Below are positions 55,543 to 64,000 of a stretch of DNA of 64,000 nt, piece after piece. The position numbers and the translations under genes are program-made. This DNA is from UBA952 sp042094515 (GTDB lineage Bacteria > Bacteroidota > Bacteroidia > Flavobacteriales_D > Crocinitomicaceae). The notes under the pieces were generated by a model. That model made no database searches. It saw only the letters and a program-made list of their open reading frames with translations, and was not told where the DNA came from. The stretch covers positions 1 through 64,000 of the forward strand of contig JBELDA010000003.1 in assembly GCA_042094515.1 (NCBI GenBank). The letters are read 5' to 3'. The number at the start of each line of letters is the position of its first letter. Within the stretch, counting starts at the first letter, position 1.

Positions 55543-55572
55543 CAAATTTAAGAACTTAATTTCATTAATCAA
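55543..55572 (-). promoter_or_regulatory. Promoter of tRNA-Gln
   Basis: Minus strand: TTG at 55572-55570, a 19-base spacer, TAAATTTG at 55550-55543. The start would be near 55536, some 25 bases before the mature 5' end. Confidence 0.6.
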
Positions 55573-55684
55573 TCCCGCAGTAAAAAAATTATTATTTCTG
55601 CATTCAGATTTTGACCACTCTAAATCTTTTAACTCAACGCTAATATTCGTAAATTCGCAAACTATTTAACGAATTAAAGAGAAA

Positions 55685-58600
55685 ATGAATTACAATTTCA
55701 TCAATAAAATAAATGGTTGGGTGGTGTTCGCTATTGCCACCATAGTCTATTTGCTCACAATAGAGGATACAGCAAGTTTATGGGATTGCGGAGAATACAT
55801 TACTGCCGCATACAAACTTGAGGTGGGTCACCCTCCAGGAGCTCCACTTTATATGATCTTGGGACGTGTGTTTTCGTTTTTCGCTGCACCTGAAAATGTA
55901 GCATACTACATTAATTGTCTTTCGGCACTTTCTAGCTCCTTTACCATACTTTTCATGTACTGGTCAATTACTTTGTTGCTTAAAAAACTGATTTTACAGG
56001 GCAAAAACGAACTCGAAAAGCATGATCAAATAGGCATTTTTGTTGCCGCCACAATCGGTTCTCTTGCGTACACCTTTACGGACTCATTCTGGTTTTCAGC
56101 TGTTGAGGGCGAGGTTTATGCCATGGCTTCTTTGTTTACTGCAGTAATCTTTTGGGCCATTCTCAAATGGGATGAAGAAATGGCTGCACTTCAAGCCAAC
56201 AGGCTTTCGAATGATGTTGCTCCCAATAGATGGTTGCTATTAATTCTTTTTTTACTTGGGCTTGCCATAGGGGTTCACCTTTTGGGTATTCTTGTTATTC
56301 CTGCAATAGGTTATGTAATTTATTTTAGAGTAAAAGAAACAACCACTAGTGGTTTTTTTATAGCGGGAATCCTCTCTGTGGTAATATTGGGCTTCATTCA
56401 AGAAGGCATTATTCCAGGAACAATATCAATGGCATCAAGCTTTGAAGTTGCCTTTGTGAATGCCCTAGGAATGCCATTTTACTCTGGTTCTCTTTTCTTC
56501 TTTGCCTTGCTTATTGCTGCTTGTATTTTTGGCGTGTATTACGCCCGCAAAAATAATTTAACACTACTATCAAATGCATTGATGGGCTTGGTATTTCTTC
56601 TAATTGGTTATGGCTCTTTTGCCGTTATTGTCATTCGCTCAAATGCCAATACACCTCTTGATGAAAATGATCCAGAAAACCTTGTAACCCTGCATTCTTA
56701 TCTAAAAAGGGAGCAGTATGGTAGTTCACCCATTTTATCTGGACCTTCTTGGAATTCTAAAGAAAATCCAAGAGCTGATTTTGAGGACATATCGGCTTAT
56801 CATTTAAGAAGATGGGTGGTTGTCGACAATGAATCGAATAAAGATTTAAAAGGGTTTGTAAATGAAAAAGATGCAAAAAAATGGGCTCAAAAGGAGTTCG
56901 GTAATAATCTCTCCGAAAACATCGTAATCAAAGAGAAATACTTCGAAACGAATTCCAGTATTAGAAAAAATGCCACTCCTACCTATGAGCAAAGCCGTCT
57001 TTTCCCTCGAATGTATGCTCGATCAAAAAGGCATATCGTCGGATATAAATTTTGGTCAGGATATGACCCAGAAGATGGGACAGAAACAGAGCTTGGCAAA
57101 GATGATAAAAGACTACCATCAAGCTCGGAAAACATCAGGTATTTTATAGACTATCAGCTTAATTGGATGTACTTAAGGTATTTTATGTGGAATTTTGCAG
57201 GACGGCAAAATGATTTTCAAGGACATGGTGACAACATGCGCGGGAACTGGATTTCAGGATTTAATTTTATTGATGAAAGCAGGCTGGGCAGCCAGGAGTT
57301 TGCACCCCATTATACAAGTGAAAACAAATCAAATAACAAATACTACTTCATCCCCTTAATATTCGCATTAATTGGATTAATCTATCACTACTTAAAAGCG
57401 CCAAAGGACGCCTTTGTCTTGACTCTCGCATTTCTCTTTACCGGAATAGCGATTGTTATTTATTTAAATCAAAAACCATTTGAGCCAAGGGAAAGAGACT
57501 ATGCATATGCAGGATCGTTTTATTTCTTTGCCATGTGGATTAGCTTCGGCGTTTATGCAATTATTGATTTTTTAACATCAAAAGTGAAAATGAAAAATGC
57601 CAATATGCGTATTGGTATAGCGGGTGTATTGGGTCTTGCTGTTCCATTAATTCTAGCTACTGAGGGTTGGGACGACCACAACAGAAGTGGTAAAACAACT
57701 GCTCGTGATTTAGCAAGAAATTATCTCGCATCATGTGAAAAAAATGGAATCATCTTTACCAATGGAGACAATGATACTTTTCCTCTCTGGTATATACAAG
57801 AAGTCGAAGGCTATCGAACTGATGTAAGGGTTTGCAACCTGTCTCTAATGGGAACAGATTGGTACACCAATCAAATGAAAATGAAGGCCTATGAATCAGC
57901 CCCTTTGCCAATTAAGTTTTCAGAAGACCAAATCTTAATGTACGGCGGGAATACTGATCAAATGTACTTTTTGGATTTAAGTAGTATCATTTTAGGCTCT
58001 ACGGTTAATTCAAATAAGGTTAAAGAGATCATTAAGTTAAGGCTTGAAAATGGACAAAACTTGGCAAAAGCCAAAGGTAACTTTGAACAGTTTCAACAGG
58101 CACTTCAGAGTATCATGTTTCAGGTCATTAGTGTCGCTCCTAATTCAAAAAACGAAATAGAAAAAATTAACAGAAAGATCAATAGGTATCTTCAGGAAAA
58201 TCAAGAAAAGGACTTTAGTGAGAGCTTGTTTGCCCAATTTATGACCATTAAATACCTCTATCCTATTTTAGAATCAAAACTTAAAAACACTTCTGACAGG
58301 GAAAAATACAACCAAATTGTGACCCTCATTAAGCAAATGACAGATATTTATGATCGCTATGAAAACTCATGGAATTCAATGGATCTAAAAAAAGCAATGA
58401 AATTCATGTATGATGAAAAGGGATTGATTCAGATGTCGAACGGAGGCGAGGTCAATATTTTTCCATCAAGTGTGTTTACTTTAAATGTCAATAAAGAAAA
58501 TGCAATAAAGGCAGGCATTATTAAAGCTTCTGACTCCTGTCCTTCATCGATCACATTGAATTATAATGGCGAGACTATGATCACCAGGGAAGAGATAATG

Positions 58601-59512
58601 ATGCTCGATATTATGTCAAATTTCGATTGGAAAAGAGGCATCTATTTCTCAAGCAATAGAGGTTCAAAGCTTGCAACAAGACTGCTATCTCAAGGATGCT
58701 TAAAACAAGTCGGTGTGGCATATGAGCTTAACCCATCTATTGTAAAGAATCAAAACTTCATCAATCAGAAGCAGAAGTTTTTCAATGTTGACAAAATGTA
58801 TACAATGCTCATGAAAACATACGAGTATGGGCAAATGTCTAACCCGGCAGTTTTAACTGATTATTATGCCCGTAGACATACATCACACTATCGCCAAGAC
58901 TTTGTCCTTGTGGCTGAGCAGCTTTATTATCTTGGGGACACCTTGAGAGCCGTAAAAGCTCTTGATAAATCACTTGCCGTAATGCCGCCTGAAACTGTCC
59001 TCGATTTTGGTGAAATAGGAGGTTTTGACCCCATCACATCCCTTGATATTAATCAAGCTAGAAATGATAATTATGCAGCCAGAACAAGTGGGAATCTACA
59101 TGAACATGTTCAGCTTTACTACATGCTCGGAGAAGCAGAAAAGGCAAGTAAACTCGGAAAAAAACTGCTGAAGAACTACGGAAGCATCTTTAAATATTTT
59201 GAAAAAAGTGATGCTACTTTTGCAATTGTACCCGGAGTAATCAGTAGCAACTACGATGACTTGTTTGCTGCCACCGATGCCTGCTTCAAGATGTATATGG
59301 TGGCTTCTAACCCAACCTATAACCCAGAAGGCAAAAACCTGAAGGAAATTACGGATATGATTGATTATGTCTATACGATTGTTTTAGAAAAAATTGATAA
59401 TGAACTTGACGAAATGGAACTTGAAGATTCATATTCTGAAATGCGCAACGTTCTAGATGGACAAATGAATAACATGCTCTTGGAATACGATTATACAGTG
59501 AAATCAAAATAA
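55685..59512 (+). CDS. DUF2723-family membrane protein, probable GT-C O-glycosyltransferase
   Basis: 1275 residues. The N-terminal half has 11 or so transmembrane helices and the DUF2723 signature TIEDTASLWDCGEYITAAYKLEVGHPPGAPLYMILGR, with acidic residues in the first outer loop as in GT-C enzymes. A large soluble C-terminal half (from about 650) includes TPR-like helices. The human protein TMEM260, a protein O-mannosyltransferase, contains the same domain, so transfer of a sugar from a lipid carrier to exported proteins is inferred. It heads an operon with the deacetylase (5-base gap), kinase and gpmI. Confidence 0.85.
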   Translation: MNYNFINKINGWVVFAIATIVYLLTIEDTASLWDCGEYITAAYKLEVGHPPGAPLYMILGRVFSFFAAPENVAYYINCLSALSSSFTILFMYWSITLLLKKLILQGKNELEKHDQIGIFVAATIGSLAYTFTDSFWFSAVEGEVYAMASLFTAVIFWAILKWDEEMAALQANRLSNDVAPNRWLLLILFLLGLAIGVHLLGILVIPAIGYVIYFRVKETTTSGFFIAGILSVVILGFIQEGIIPGTISMASSFEVAFVNALGMPFYSGSLFFFALLIAACIFGVYYARKNNLTLLSNALMGLVFLLIGYGSFAVIVIRSNANTPLDENDPENLVTLHSYLKREQYGSSPILSGPSWNSKENPRADFEDISAYHLRRWVVVDNESNKDLKGFVNEKDAKKWAQKEFGNNLSENIVIKEKYFETNSSIRKNATPTYEQSRLFPRMYARSKRHIVGYKFWSGYDPEDGTETELGKDDKRLPSSSENIRYFIDYQLNWMYLRYFMWNFAGRQNDFQGHGDNMRGNWISGFNFIDESRLGSQEFAPHYTSENKSNNKYYFIPLIFALIGLIYHYLKAPKDAFVLTLAFLFTGIAIVIYLNQKPFEPRERDYAYAGSFYFFAMWISFGVYAIIDFLTSKVKMKNANMRIGIAGVLGLAVPLILATEGWDDHNRSGKTTARDLARNYLASCEKNGIIFTNGDNDTFPLWYIQEVEGYRTDVRVCNLSLMGTDWYTNQMKMKAYESAPLPIKFSEDQILMYGGNTDQMYFLDLSSIILGSTVNSNKVKEIIKLRLENGQNLAKAKGNFEQFQQALQSIMFQVISVAPNSKNEIEKINRKINRYLQENQEKDFSESLFAQFMTIKYLYPILESKLKNTSDREKYNQIVTLIKQMTDIYDRYENSWNSMDLKKAMKFMYDEKGLIQMSNGGEVNIFPSSVFTLNVNKENAIKAGIIKASDSCPSSITLNYNGETMITREEIMMLDIMSNFDWKRGIYFSSNRGSKLATRLLSQGCLKQVGVAYELNPSIVKNQNFINQKQKFFNVDKMYTMLMKTYEYGQMSNPAVLTDYYARRHTSHYRQDFVLVAEQLYYLGDTLRAVKALDKSLAVMPPETVLDFGEIGGFDPITSLDINQARNDNYAARTSGNLHEHVQLYYMLGEAEKASKLGKKLLKNYGSIFKYFEKSDATFAIVPGVISSNYDDLFAATDACFKMYMVASNPTYNPEGKNLKEITDMIDYVYTIVLEKIDNELDEMELEDSYSEMRNVLDGQMNNMLLEYDYTVKSK

Positions 59513-59517
59513 CAATC

Positions 59518-60126
59518 ATGTCTCTTTTCCGCGTTCCTGTTATCATTCAATCTATATACAGGAGCCGTCAATGGAAGGGAGCTGGAAAAGATGGTGTGTA
59601 CCTAACTTTTGATGATGGTCCAGAAGAGATAACAACTAAATGGTTGCTCGATATTTTAAAAAGAGAAAACATTAAGGCTACTTTTTTTTGTTTAGGAAAA
59701 CAAATAGAAAATCATCCCGTTCTATTTCAAAAAATTCTTGACAACGGACACGCCATTGGAAATCATACTTTTAATCACGAAAAAGGAAGCATTACGGAAT
59801 GTAAACAGTATATAGATTCTATTGTTAAAACAGATGATTTAATGAGCTCTCGGCTGTTTAGGCCACCATATGGCAGGCTCAACTGGAAGCAAAGTAAATC
59901 CGTCAAAAAACTGGGAAAGAAAATAATTATGTGGACATGGAACTCTCATGATTATGACCAACATATGAAAGAGGAAACCATCATCAAAAAGGCAGCTCTT
60001 ATTAAAGGAGGAGACATTCTACTTTTTCACAGCAGCATTAATTCCGCAAATCAGATGATGAATTGTTTGCCGCAAATTATACGTATAATTAAAAAGAAAA
60101 ATTTAGTATTTAAAACCTTAGCATAA
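59518..60126 (+). CDS. Polysaccharide deacetylase family protein (NodB domain)
   Basis: 202 residues. The NodB domain has all five motifs: TFDDGP (30-35), GNHTFNH (81-87, metal histidines), RPPYG, the W-x-DYD region, and LLFH near the C-terminus. It removes N- or O-acetyl groups from a glycan with a divalent metal. There is no signal peptide; only a short hydrophobic N-terminus. It overlaps the kinase start (TAATG). Confidence 0.9.
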   Translation: MSLFRVPVIIQSIYRSRQWKGAGKDGVYLTFDDGPEEITTKWLLDILKRENIKATFFCLGKQIENHPVLFQKILDNGHAIGNHTFNHEKGSITECKQYIDSIVKTDDLMSSRLFRPPYGRLNWKQSKSVKKLGKKIIMWTWNSHDYDQHMKEETIIKKAALIKGGDILLFHSSINSANQMMNCLPQIIRIIKKKNLVFKTLA

Positions 60127-61025
60127 TGTCTAAAAGATCTAACATACTTATATACTTATTAGGCTTATACGTTGTGCTCCAATTCTTATGGTGGGGATAT
60201 CAAATCATTGATCTCGGGTCATTAGTCGATTCATCTGATGCGGAAAGTTCCAGAAGAGTATTTATGATTCTCGGAGAAGGGGCGGTTTTTATTATGATTC
60301 TATTGGCAGGATTTTGGCAAATTCAAAAATCCATAAAAAAAGAAATTGAGCTTTCTCAAAGCCAGAACAATTTCATGCTCTCTGTCACACATGAGCTAAA
60401 AACCCCTTTAACTTCAATACAGCTGGCTCTTCAAACTCTTTCTTCAAGAAAGCTTTCTGATGAACAAATGAAGAATCTCATCGAAAAAGCTATTTCTGAA
60501 AACGACCGATTGAAAGTTCTAATTGATAACATTATTCATGCTTCCAGCATTGAAAACAAAGGGCTTACAGTAGATAAAAGCAACATGGATCTCAAATTAG
60601 TTTTAGAGAACATTACTGCAAAATCCAATAAACGACTGGAAAAGAATCTTGTACATTTAGATTGTCCAACACCTGTTAAATTATTTGCCGATACTTTTAT
60701 GATTGAAACGAGTATCATCAACATCATTGAAAATGCAATAAAGTATGCCGAGGCGCACCAAATCCATGTAGTTATTAAAGAAACCGAAAAAAAATGCCTC
60801 ATATCCATCAGTGATATGGGTCCGGGAATTGATGAAAGAGAGCAGCCCTATATTTTTGATAAATTCTACAGAATAGGAAATGAGGAAACCAGAATGAAAA
60901 AAGGAAGTGGCCTAGGTCTTTATATCGCAAAACAATTTATTCAACTGCACAATGGGGATATCAATTATGAAAAAAACAAACCTCATGGGTCAATATTCAC
61001 AATAAGCTTACCAAATGAAAGATAA
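60126..61025 (+). CDS. Sensor histidine kinase, two transmembrane helices
   Basis: 299 residues. Helices near 7-28 and 46-66 flank a loop of only about 17 residues, so no large sensor domain. HisKA has H89 in SVTHELKTPL; the ATPase part has IIENAIKYA, DMGPGID, FDKFYR and GSGLGLYIAKQF. No response regulator is adjacent. It starts inside the deacetylase stop and its 3' end overlaps gpmI by 11 bases. The signal may be membrane or cell-wall state, by context. Confidence 0.92.
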   Translation: MSKRSNILIYLLGLYVVLQFLWWGYQIIDLGSLVDSSDAESSRRVFMILGEGAVFIMILLAGFWQIQKSIKKEIELSQSQNNFMLSVTHELKTPLTSIQLALQTLSSRKLSDEQMKNLIEKAISENDRLKVLIDNIIHASSIENKGLTVDKSNMDLKLVLENITAKSNKRLEKNLVHLDCPTPVKLFADTFMIETSIINIIENAIKYAEAHQIHVVIKETEKKCLISISDMGPGIDEREQPYIFDKFYRIGNEETRMKKGSGLGLYIAKQFIQLHNGDINYEKNKPHGSIFTISLPNER

Positions 61026-62520
61026 AGTAGGTCTGATTATTCTAGATGGCTGGGGAATAGGAAATAAAGATGGTACAAATGCCATTTATAAAGCAAAAAC
61101 GCCATTTTTTGATTCTATAATGGAAGAGTATCCCAATTCCACTTTAAAAACATACGGAGAACATGTTGGGCTCCCTGATGGTCAGATGGGAAATTCTGAG
61201 GTTGGACATTTAAATGTTGGAGCAGGAAGAGTCGTTTATCAAGAGCTATCTCGAATCAATAACTCAATTAAACAAAATGAGTTTAATAAAATCCCCGAGC
61301 TTCTCAAAGCTTTTGAACAAGCAAAAAAAGAAGGAAAAAAAACACACTTAATTGGTCTCGTTTCTGACGGTGGTGTTCACAGTAGCCAGAATCACCTCTA
61401 TGCGCTTTGTCGACTTTCTAAGGATCTAAATATGCAGCATGTATATATACACGCTTTTACAGATGGAAGAGATTGTGACCCCAAAAGTGGATTGGGCTTT
61501 ATTCAAAACCTAGAAAAAATAGCTGCTCAAAATCAGGTCAAGATCGCCAGCATAATCGGACGTTATTATGCTATGGATCGGGATCAGCGCTGGGAAAGGA
61601 TTAAGAAAGCATACGATTTAATGACCAATGGAGCTGGACAGATACATAGCACCGCGAGTGAAGCCATGACTTCATCCTACAAAAATGGTGTTACTGATGA
61701 GTTTGTTGAGGCTGCCATGATTGATGAAAATGGCATAATTGAGGATGGTGATACGGTAATTTGTTTTAATTTTCGGTCCGATAGACCTCGAGAAATTACA
61801 AGTGTTTTAACACAAAAAGATTATCCTGAATTTGGGATGAAAAAGCTCAATCTTAATTTCTATTGTATGACCAGATATGATGAGTCATTTGAAGGTCTTG
61901 ACGTTATTTTCGATAAAACAAATATTACAAATACATTAGGAGAGGTTTTATCTGAAAATCAAAAAACCCAATTGAGAATCGCTGAAACAGAAAAATACCC
62001 TCACGTGACTTTCTTTTTTAATGGGGGAAGAGAAAAACCTTTTTCAGACGAAAAAAGAATTCTTGTAAATTCACCTAAGGTCGCTACCTATGATTTGCAA
62101 CCCGAGATGAGCGCACTATCAGTCACTGAACACGTCATTAATGATTTATCTACAAATCAACCTGACTTCATTTGTCTAAACTTTGCTAATCCTGATATGG
62201 TTGGTCATACGGGCGTTTACGAGGCTATTGTAAAAGCCGTAGAAACTGTTGATCACTGTCTCGAACAAATAGTACTTGATGGATTGGCTAATGGATATAC
62301 ATTTATTGTAATCGCTGACCATGGAAATGCCGATCTCGCCATCAATGTGGATGGATCACCTAACACCGCTCACAGTTTAAATCCTGTGCCGTGTATTGTT
62401 GTTTCAAATCCACCTTTGCAGTCAATAAGCAATGGTGTTTTGGGGGATATCGCTCCGACCATTTTACATTTATTTGACATTGAAGCTCCTCAAGAAATGA
62501 CGGGACGATCACTTATATAA
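61015..62520 (+). CDS. gpmI: 2,3-bisphosphoglycerate-independent phosphoglycerate mutase
   Basis: 501 residues. Interconverts 3- and 2-phosphoglycerate with two manganese ions. D11 (ILDGWG) and nucleophile S61 (MGNSEVGHLNVGAGR) are visible, as are HAFTDGRDCDPKSG, FNFRSDRPRE, NPDMVGHTG and ADHGNAD. The ATG lies in the last codons of the kinase gene, so expression is tied to that operon. Confidence 0.98.
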   Translation: MKDKVGLIILDGWGIGNKDGTNAIYKAKTPFFDSIMEEYPNSTLKTYGEHVGLPDGQMGNSEVGHLNVGAGRVVYQELSRINNSIKQNEFNKIPELLKAFEQAKKEGKKTHLIGLVSDGGVHSSQNHLYALCRLSKDLNMQHVYIHAFTDGRDCDPKSGLGFIQNLEKIAAQNQVKIASIIGRYYAMDRDQRWERIKKAYDLMTNGAGQIHSTASEAMTSSYKNGVTDEFVEAAMIDENGIIEDGDTVICFNFRSDRPREITSVLTQKDYPEFGMKKLNLNFYCMTRYDESFEGLDVIFDKTNITNTLGEVLSENQKTQLRIAETEKYPHVTFFFNGGREKPFSDEKRILVNSPKVATYDLQPEMSALSVTEHVINDLSTNQPDFICLNFANPDMVGHTGVYEAIVKAVETVDHCLEQIVLDGLANGYTFIVIADHGNADLAINVDGSPNTAHSLNPVPCIVVSNPPLQSISNGVLGDIAPTILHLFDIEAPQEMTGRSLI

Positions 62521-62564
62521 ATGTGATTTTCAAAGTGTTATTCCTAAATTCCAACGAATTATGA

Positions 62565-62588
62565 TTAAGTTTAAGAATCAAAACTTAA
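62565..62588 (+). repeat. 8-bp inverted repeat just before the lipoprotein start
   Basis: TTAAGTTT (62565-62572) and AAACTTAA (62581-62588) are exact complements with an 8-base loop and end three bases before the ATG at 62592. It could be a regulator site or a translation-blocking hairpin; being mostly A-T, it is weak. Confidence 0.3.
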
Positions 62589-62591
62589 ATT

Positions 62592-62984
62592 ATGAAAAAA
62601 TTATTTGTTCTTATGTTGGCAGGATTTTTCTTGAGCTCCTGTAACAGCTATCTCGGAAAAAAATTGACAAAAAAATCTGCTGACGATATTAAAGTGGAAG
62701 AACTTAAAGACGAATGCGATTGTATTGAAGCGTTAGATATTATTGCAAATGATTATTTAGACCTCGTAGGGAATCATGATAAAAAATCTATTAGGGAAAT
62801 GAGCGACGAAGATCAAGAGGCACTTGAAAAAAAGGCAGAACCGATAATGAATAAAATGGGAGAAGTTAATGACTATTGTGATGAAAAATTCGGAATAGAT
62901 TATCGACAATTCGATAATGGTTCAGAGTGTAAATTATATGACGACCTCATGGAAAAGGTAGAAATAATAGAAGAAAAATTCTAA
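62592..62984 (+). CDS. Small cysteine-rich lipoprotein, paralogue A
   Basis: 130 residues. Lipobox LSSC (cysteine 17). The mature part is acidic and helical with KSADDIKVEELKDECDCIEA, then later single cysteines in NDYCDEKFG and SECKLYDDL. It aligns throughout with the next gene (same CxC and two later cysteines), so the two arose by tandem duplication. Not a family I can name. Confidence 0.75.
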   Translation: MKKLFVLMLAGFFLSSCNSYLGKKLTKKSADDIKVEELKDECDCIEALDIIANDYLDLVGNHDKKSIREMSDEDQEALEKKAEPIMNKMGEVNDYCDEKFGIDYRQFDNGSECKLYDDLMEKVEIIEEKF

Positions 62985-63082
62985 AAAATTAAATAATCGC
63001 AACACGATAAAATTTAATTTTCATTATTGTAAATAACGATTTTGTTTCTTGGTTGACATTTATTTCTTAATATTGCGCAATC

Positions 63083-63095
63083 AAAAAAAAAAAAA
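63083..63095 (+). repeat. A13 homopolymer directly before a start codon
   Basis: Thirteen A residues end two bases before the ATG at 63098. A-rich leaders favour initiation in Bacteroidota; a tract of this length may also change by slippage. Confidence 0.6.
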
Positions 63096-63097
63096 TT

Positions 63098-63439
63098 ATG
63101 AAAAAAATATTTGTACTATTTATTGCAGGAACTGTTTTAGCTGCCTGTGGAGGAAAATCAGCTGAAGATGTTAAAGTTGAGGACCTTAAAAGCGCTTGTG
63201 ATTGTGTAGAGGGAATAAACATTCTTCTTGAAGATGCATTAGACTATGCTGGCGAAAAATCTGAAAACGAGCTTGAAAAAGATGAAGCTTTCGTTAAAAA
63301 AATGGATAAAATAGATGAAATCGGCAAACATTGTAGAAAAGAACACAAAGTGAGTGAAAGAAAGCTTGATGAAATCAAAGATTGTGATGCCGTTAAAGAT
63401 TTAGAGGCAACCATGAAAAAGTTTGAAGAAAAGTTTTAA
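63098..63439 (+). CDS. Small cysteine-rich lipoprotein, paralogue B
   Basis: 113 residues. Lipobox LAAC (cysteine 17). The mature part is KSAEDVKVEDLKSACDCVEG, then cysteines in GKHCRKEHK and KDCDAVKDL, ending MKKFEEKF. It matches paralogue A in order and spacing of these motifs. A candidate promoter TTTTG-N23-TAATATTG lies upstream. A terminator follows. Function unknown. Confidence 0.75.
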   Translation: MKKIFVLFIAGTVLAACGGKSAEDVKVEDLKSACDCVEGINILLEDALDYAGEKSENELEKDEAFVKKMDKIDEIGKHCRKEHKVSERKLDEIKDCDAVKDLEATMKKFEEKF

Positions 63440-63459
63440 GCTATTAAAAATCAAAATAC

Positions 63460-63481
63460 AAAGCCACTTTCAAGTGGCTTT
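63460..63481 (+). terminator. Intrinsic terminator after paralogue B
   Basis: AAAGCCACT (63460-63468), loop TTCA, AGTGGCTTT (63473-63481): a perfect 9-bp stem with T residues at its end. Confidence 0.75.
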
Positions 63482-63499
63482 ATAACCAGAATTTATATT

Positions 63500-63988
63500 A
63501 TGAAAAAATTATTTGGATTATTGTTTGCCGTGGCGATTTTGACTTCTTGTGGAGGATCTTCTTATACTACGGATAAAGAAGAAGCTCTTGAAATGAAACA
63601 AGAGCAAACTGAAAACTACAAAGCCTACTATGAAAGTGCTTTTGGGATTGAAAAAGACTATTATGAAGAAAGAAAAGAGATCCTAGCTGATTATGGTGGA
63701 AAAGAAGAAAACCTAATGAAAAAGGCAAAGACTAAAGACGAAACAGCTTTAGATGCTCTTGCTGATTTGAGAAACCTTCAGTTGAGAAAAAGACAGGATG
63801 AGCAAACTCTTGGTAGAAAATACGAAGATCATGATAGAGCTTTGCGTCAATCAATTAGTGATATTAGACAGCTTAATGATTCAAAAGATCTAAAAGAATG
63901 GAATGAAAAAATTAAAACAGAAGAAAAGATTCAAGATGACTTAAGCGATAAGCATTATGAAGCAGTTGAAAAATTGAGGAAAAATTAA
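63500..63988 (+). CDS. Small charged helical lipoprotein
   Basis: 162 residues. Lipobox LTSC (cysteine 17). The mature part is almost wholly charged helix rich in E, K and D (EALEMKQEQTENYKAYY..., LRNLQLRKRQDEQTLGRKYEDH), probably coiled coil. The signal peptide MKKLFGLLFAVAILTSCGG resembles those of the two previous genes, but the mature sequence is unrelated and lacks their cysteines. Function unknown. Confidence 0.7.
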   Translation: MKKLFGLLFAVAILTSCGGSSYTTDKEEALEMKQEQTENYKAYYESAFGIEKDYYEERKEILADYGGKEENLMKKAKTKDETALDALADLRNLQLRKRQDEQTLGRKYEDHDRALRQSISDIRQLNDSKDLKEWNEKIKTEEKIQDDLSDKHYEAVEKLRKN

Positions 63989-64000
63989 TCTTCTAATTCA

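Noticed and set aside
62985..63021. Inverted repeat AAAATTAAAT/ATTTAATTTT as a terminator of paralogue A
   Set aside because: All A-T pairs, a 17-base loop and no clear U run; too weak to support.
1..64000. Mobile elements, CRISPR arrays, prophage, defence islands
   Set aside because: No transposase, integrase, terminal repeats, spaced repeats or nuclease-type defence genes were found on either strand; nearly all genes are recognisable core or envelope functions.

Overview
The window is 64 kb of AT-rich, gene-dense chromosome with one 100-N assembly gap. It looks like a member of the Bacteroidota, most likely order Flavobacteriales and probably not a classical Flavobacteriaceae. The evidence is a PorW/SprE type IX secretion lipoprotein, an alternative complex III (act) operon, a MurF-Alr fusion, DUF2723, DUF3109 and DUF4837 proteins, A-rich leaders mostly without Shine-Dalgarno motifs, and several promoters of the Bacteroidota form TTG-N19-22-TAnnTTTG. 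The genus cannot be told from the sequence. No insertion sequence, prophage, CRISPR array or other mobile element was seen; this is core genome.

Layout. 1-5.5 kb: a photolyase pair, two envelope proteins, a phosphoesterase-like lipoprotein and an orphan response regulator. 5.5-10.4 kb: ATP synthase genes atpBEFHAG (atpD and atpC are absent). 10.5-22.3 kb: hemJ, a T9SS-type secreted protein, methylmalonyl-CoA epimerase, a very large periplasmic-sensor/adenylate-cyclase/HD protein behind a ferritin gene, an outer-membrane protein, MurF-Alr, thymidine kinase and an M28 peptidase. 22.3-26 kb: PorW, bactofilin, AtpZ and an AtpI-like protein, which to my knowledge usually sit next to the atp genes but here lie 12 kb away. 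26-31.1 kb: YebC, EngB, a MerR/B12-type regulator and LeuRS. 31.1-41.6 kb: a UbiA-like membrane protein, glycosyltransferase, DUF4837, MltD-like lytic transglycosylase, GatA, TatA and the rimP-nusA-infB operon. 41.7-53.8 kb: a DUF3109 protein convergent with the respiratory operon actABCDEF-ctaC-ctaD. 53.9-64 kb: a SPOR protein, ThiL, tRNA-Gln, an operon DUF2723-deacetylase-histidine kinase-gpmI, and three small lipoproteins, two of them tandem paralogues.

How it works together. The act/cta operon oxidises menaquinol and reduces oxygen; the ATP synthase uses the resulting gradient, and its c subunit has proton-type residues. Envelope biogenesis recurs through peptidoglycan genes, LPS glycosyl transfer, likely protein O-glycosylation, T9SS and Tat.

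Most worth a second look: (1) a non-coding stretch with a canonical sigma-54 promoter about 90 bases ahead of a strong GC-rich terminator, a candidate small RNA; (2) an intrinsic terminator between atpE and atpF; (3) a GAAA-capped terminator-like hairpin in the rimP-nusA-infB leader; (4) the double-propeller cyclase-HD fusion in which the usual transition-state arginine is glutamine; (5) a photolyase-like protein whose domains appear reversed. Family calls come from motif recognition by eye; no database search was run.
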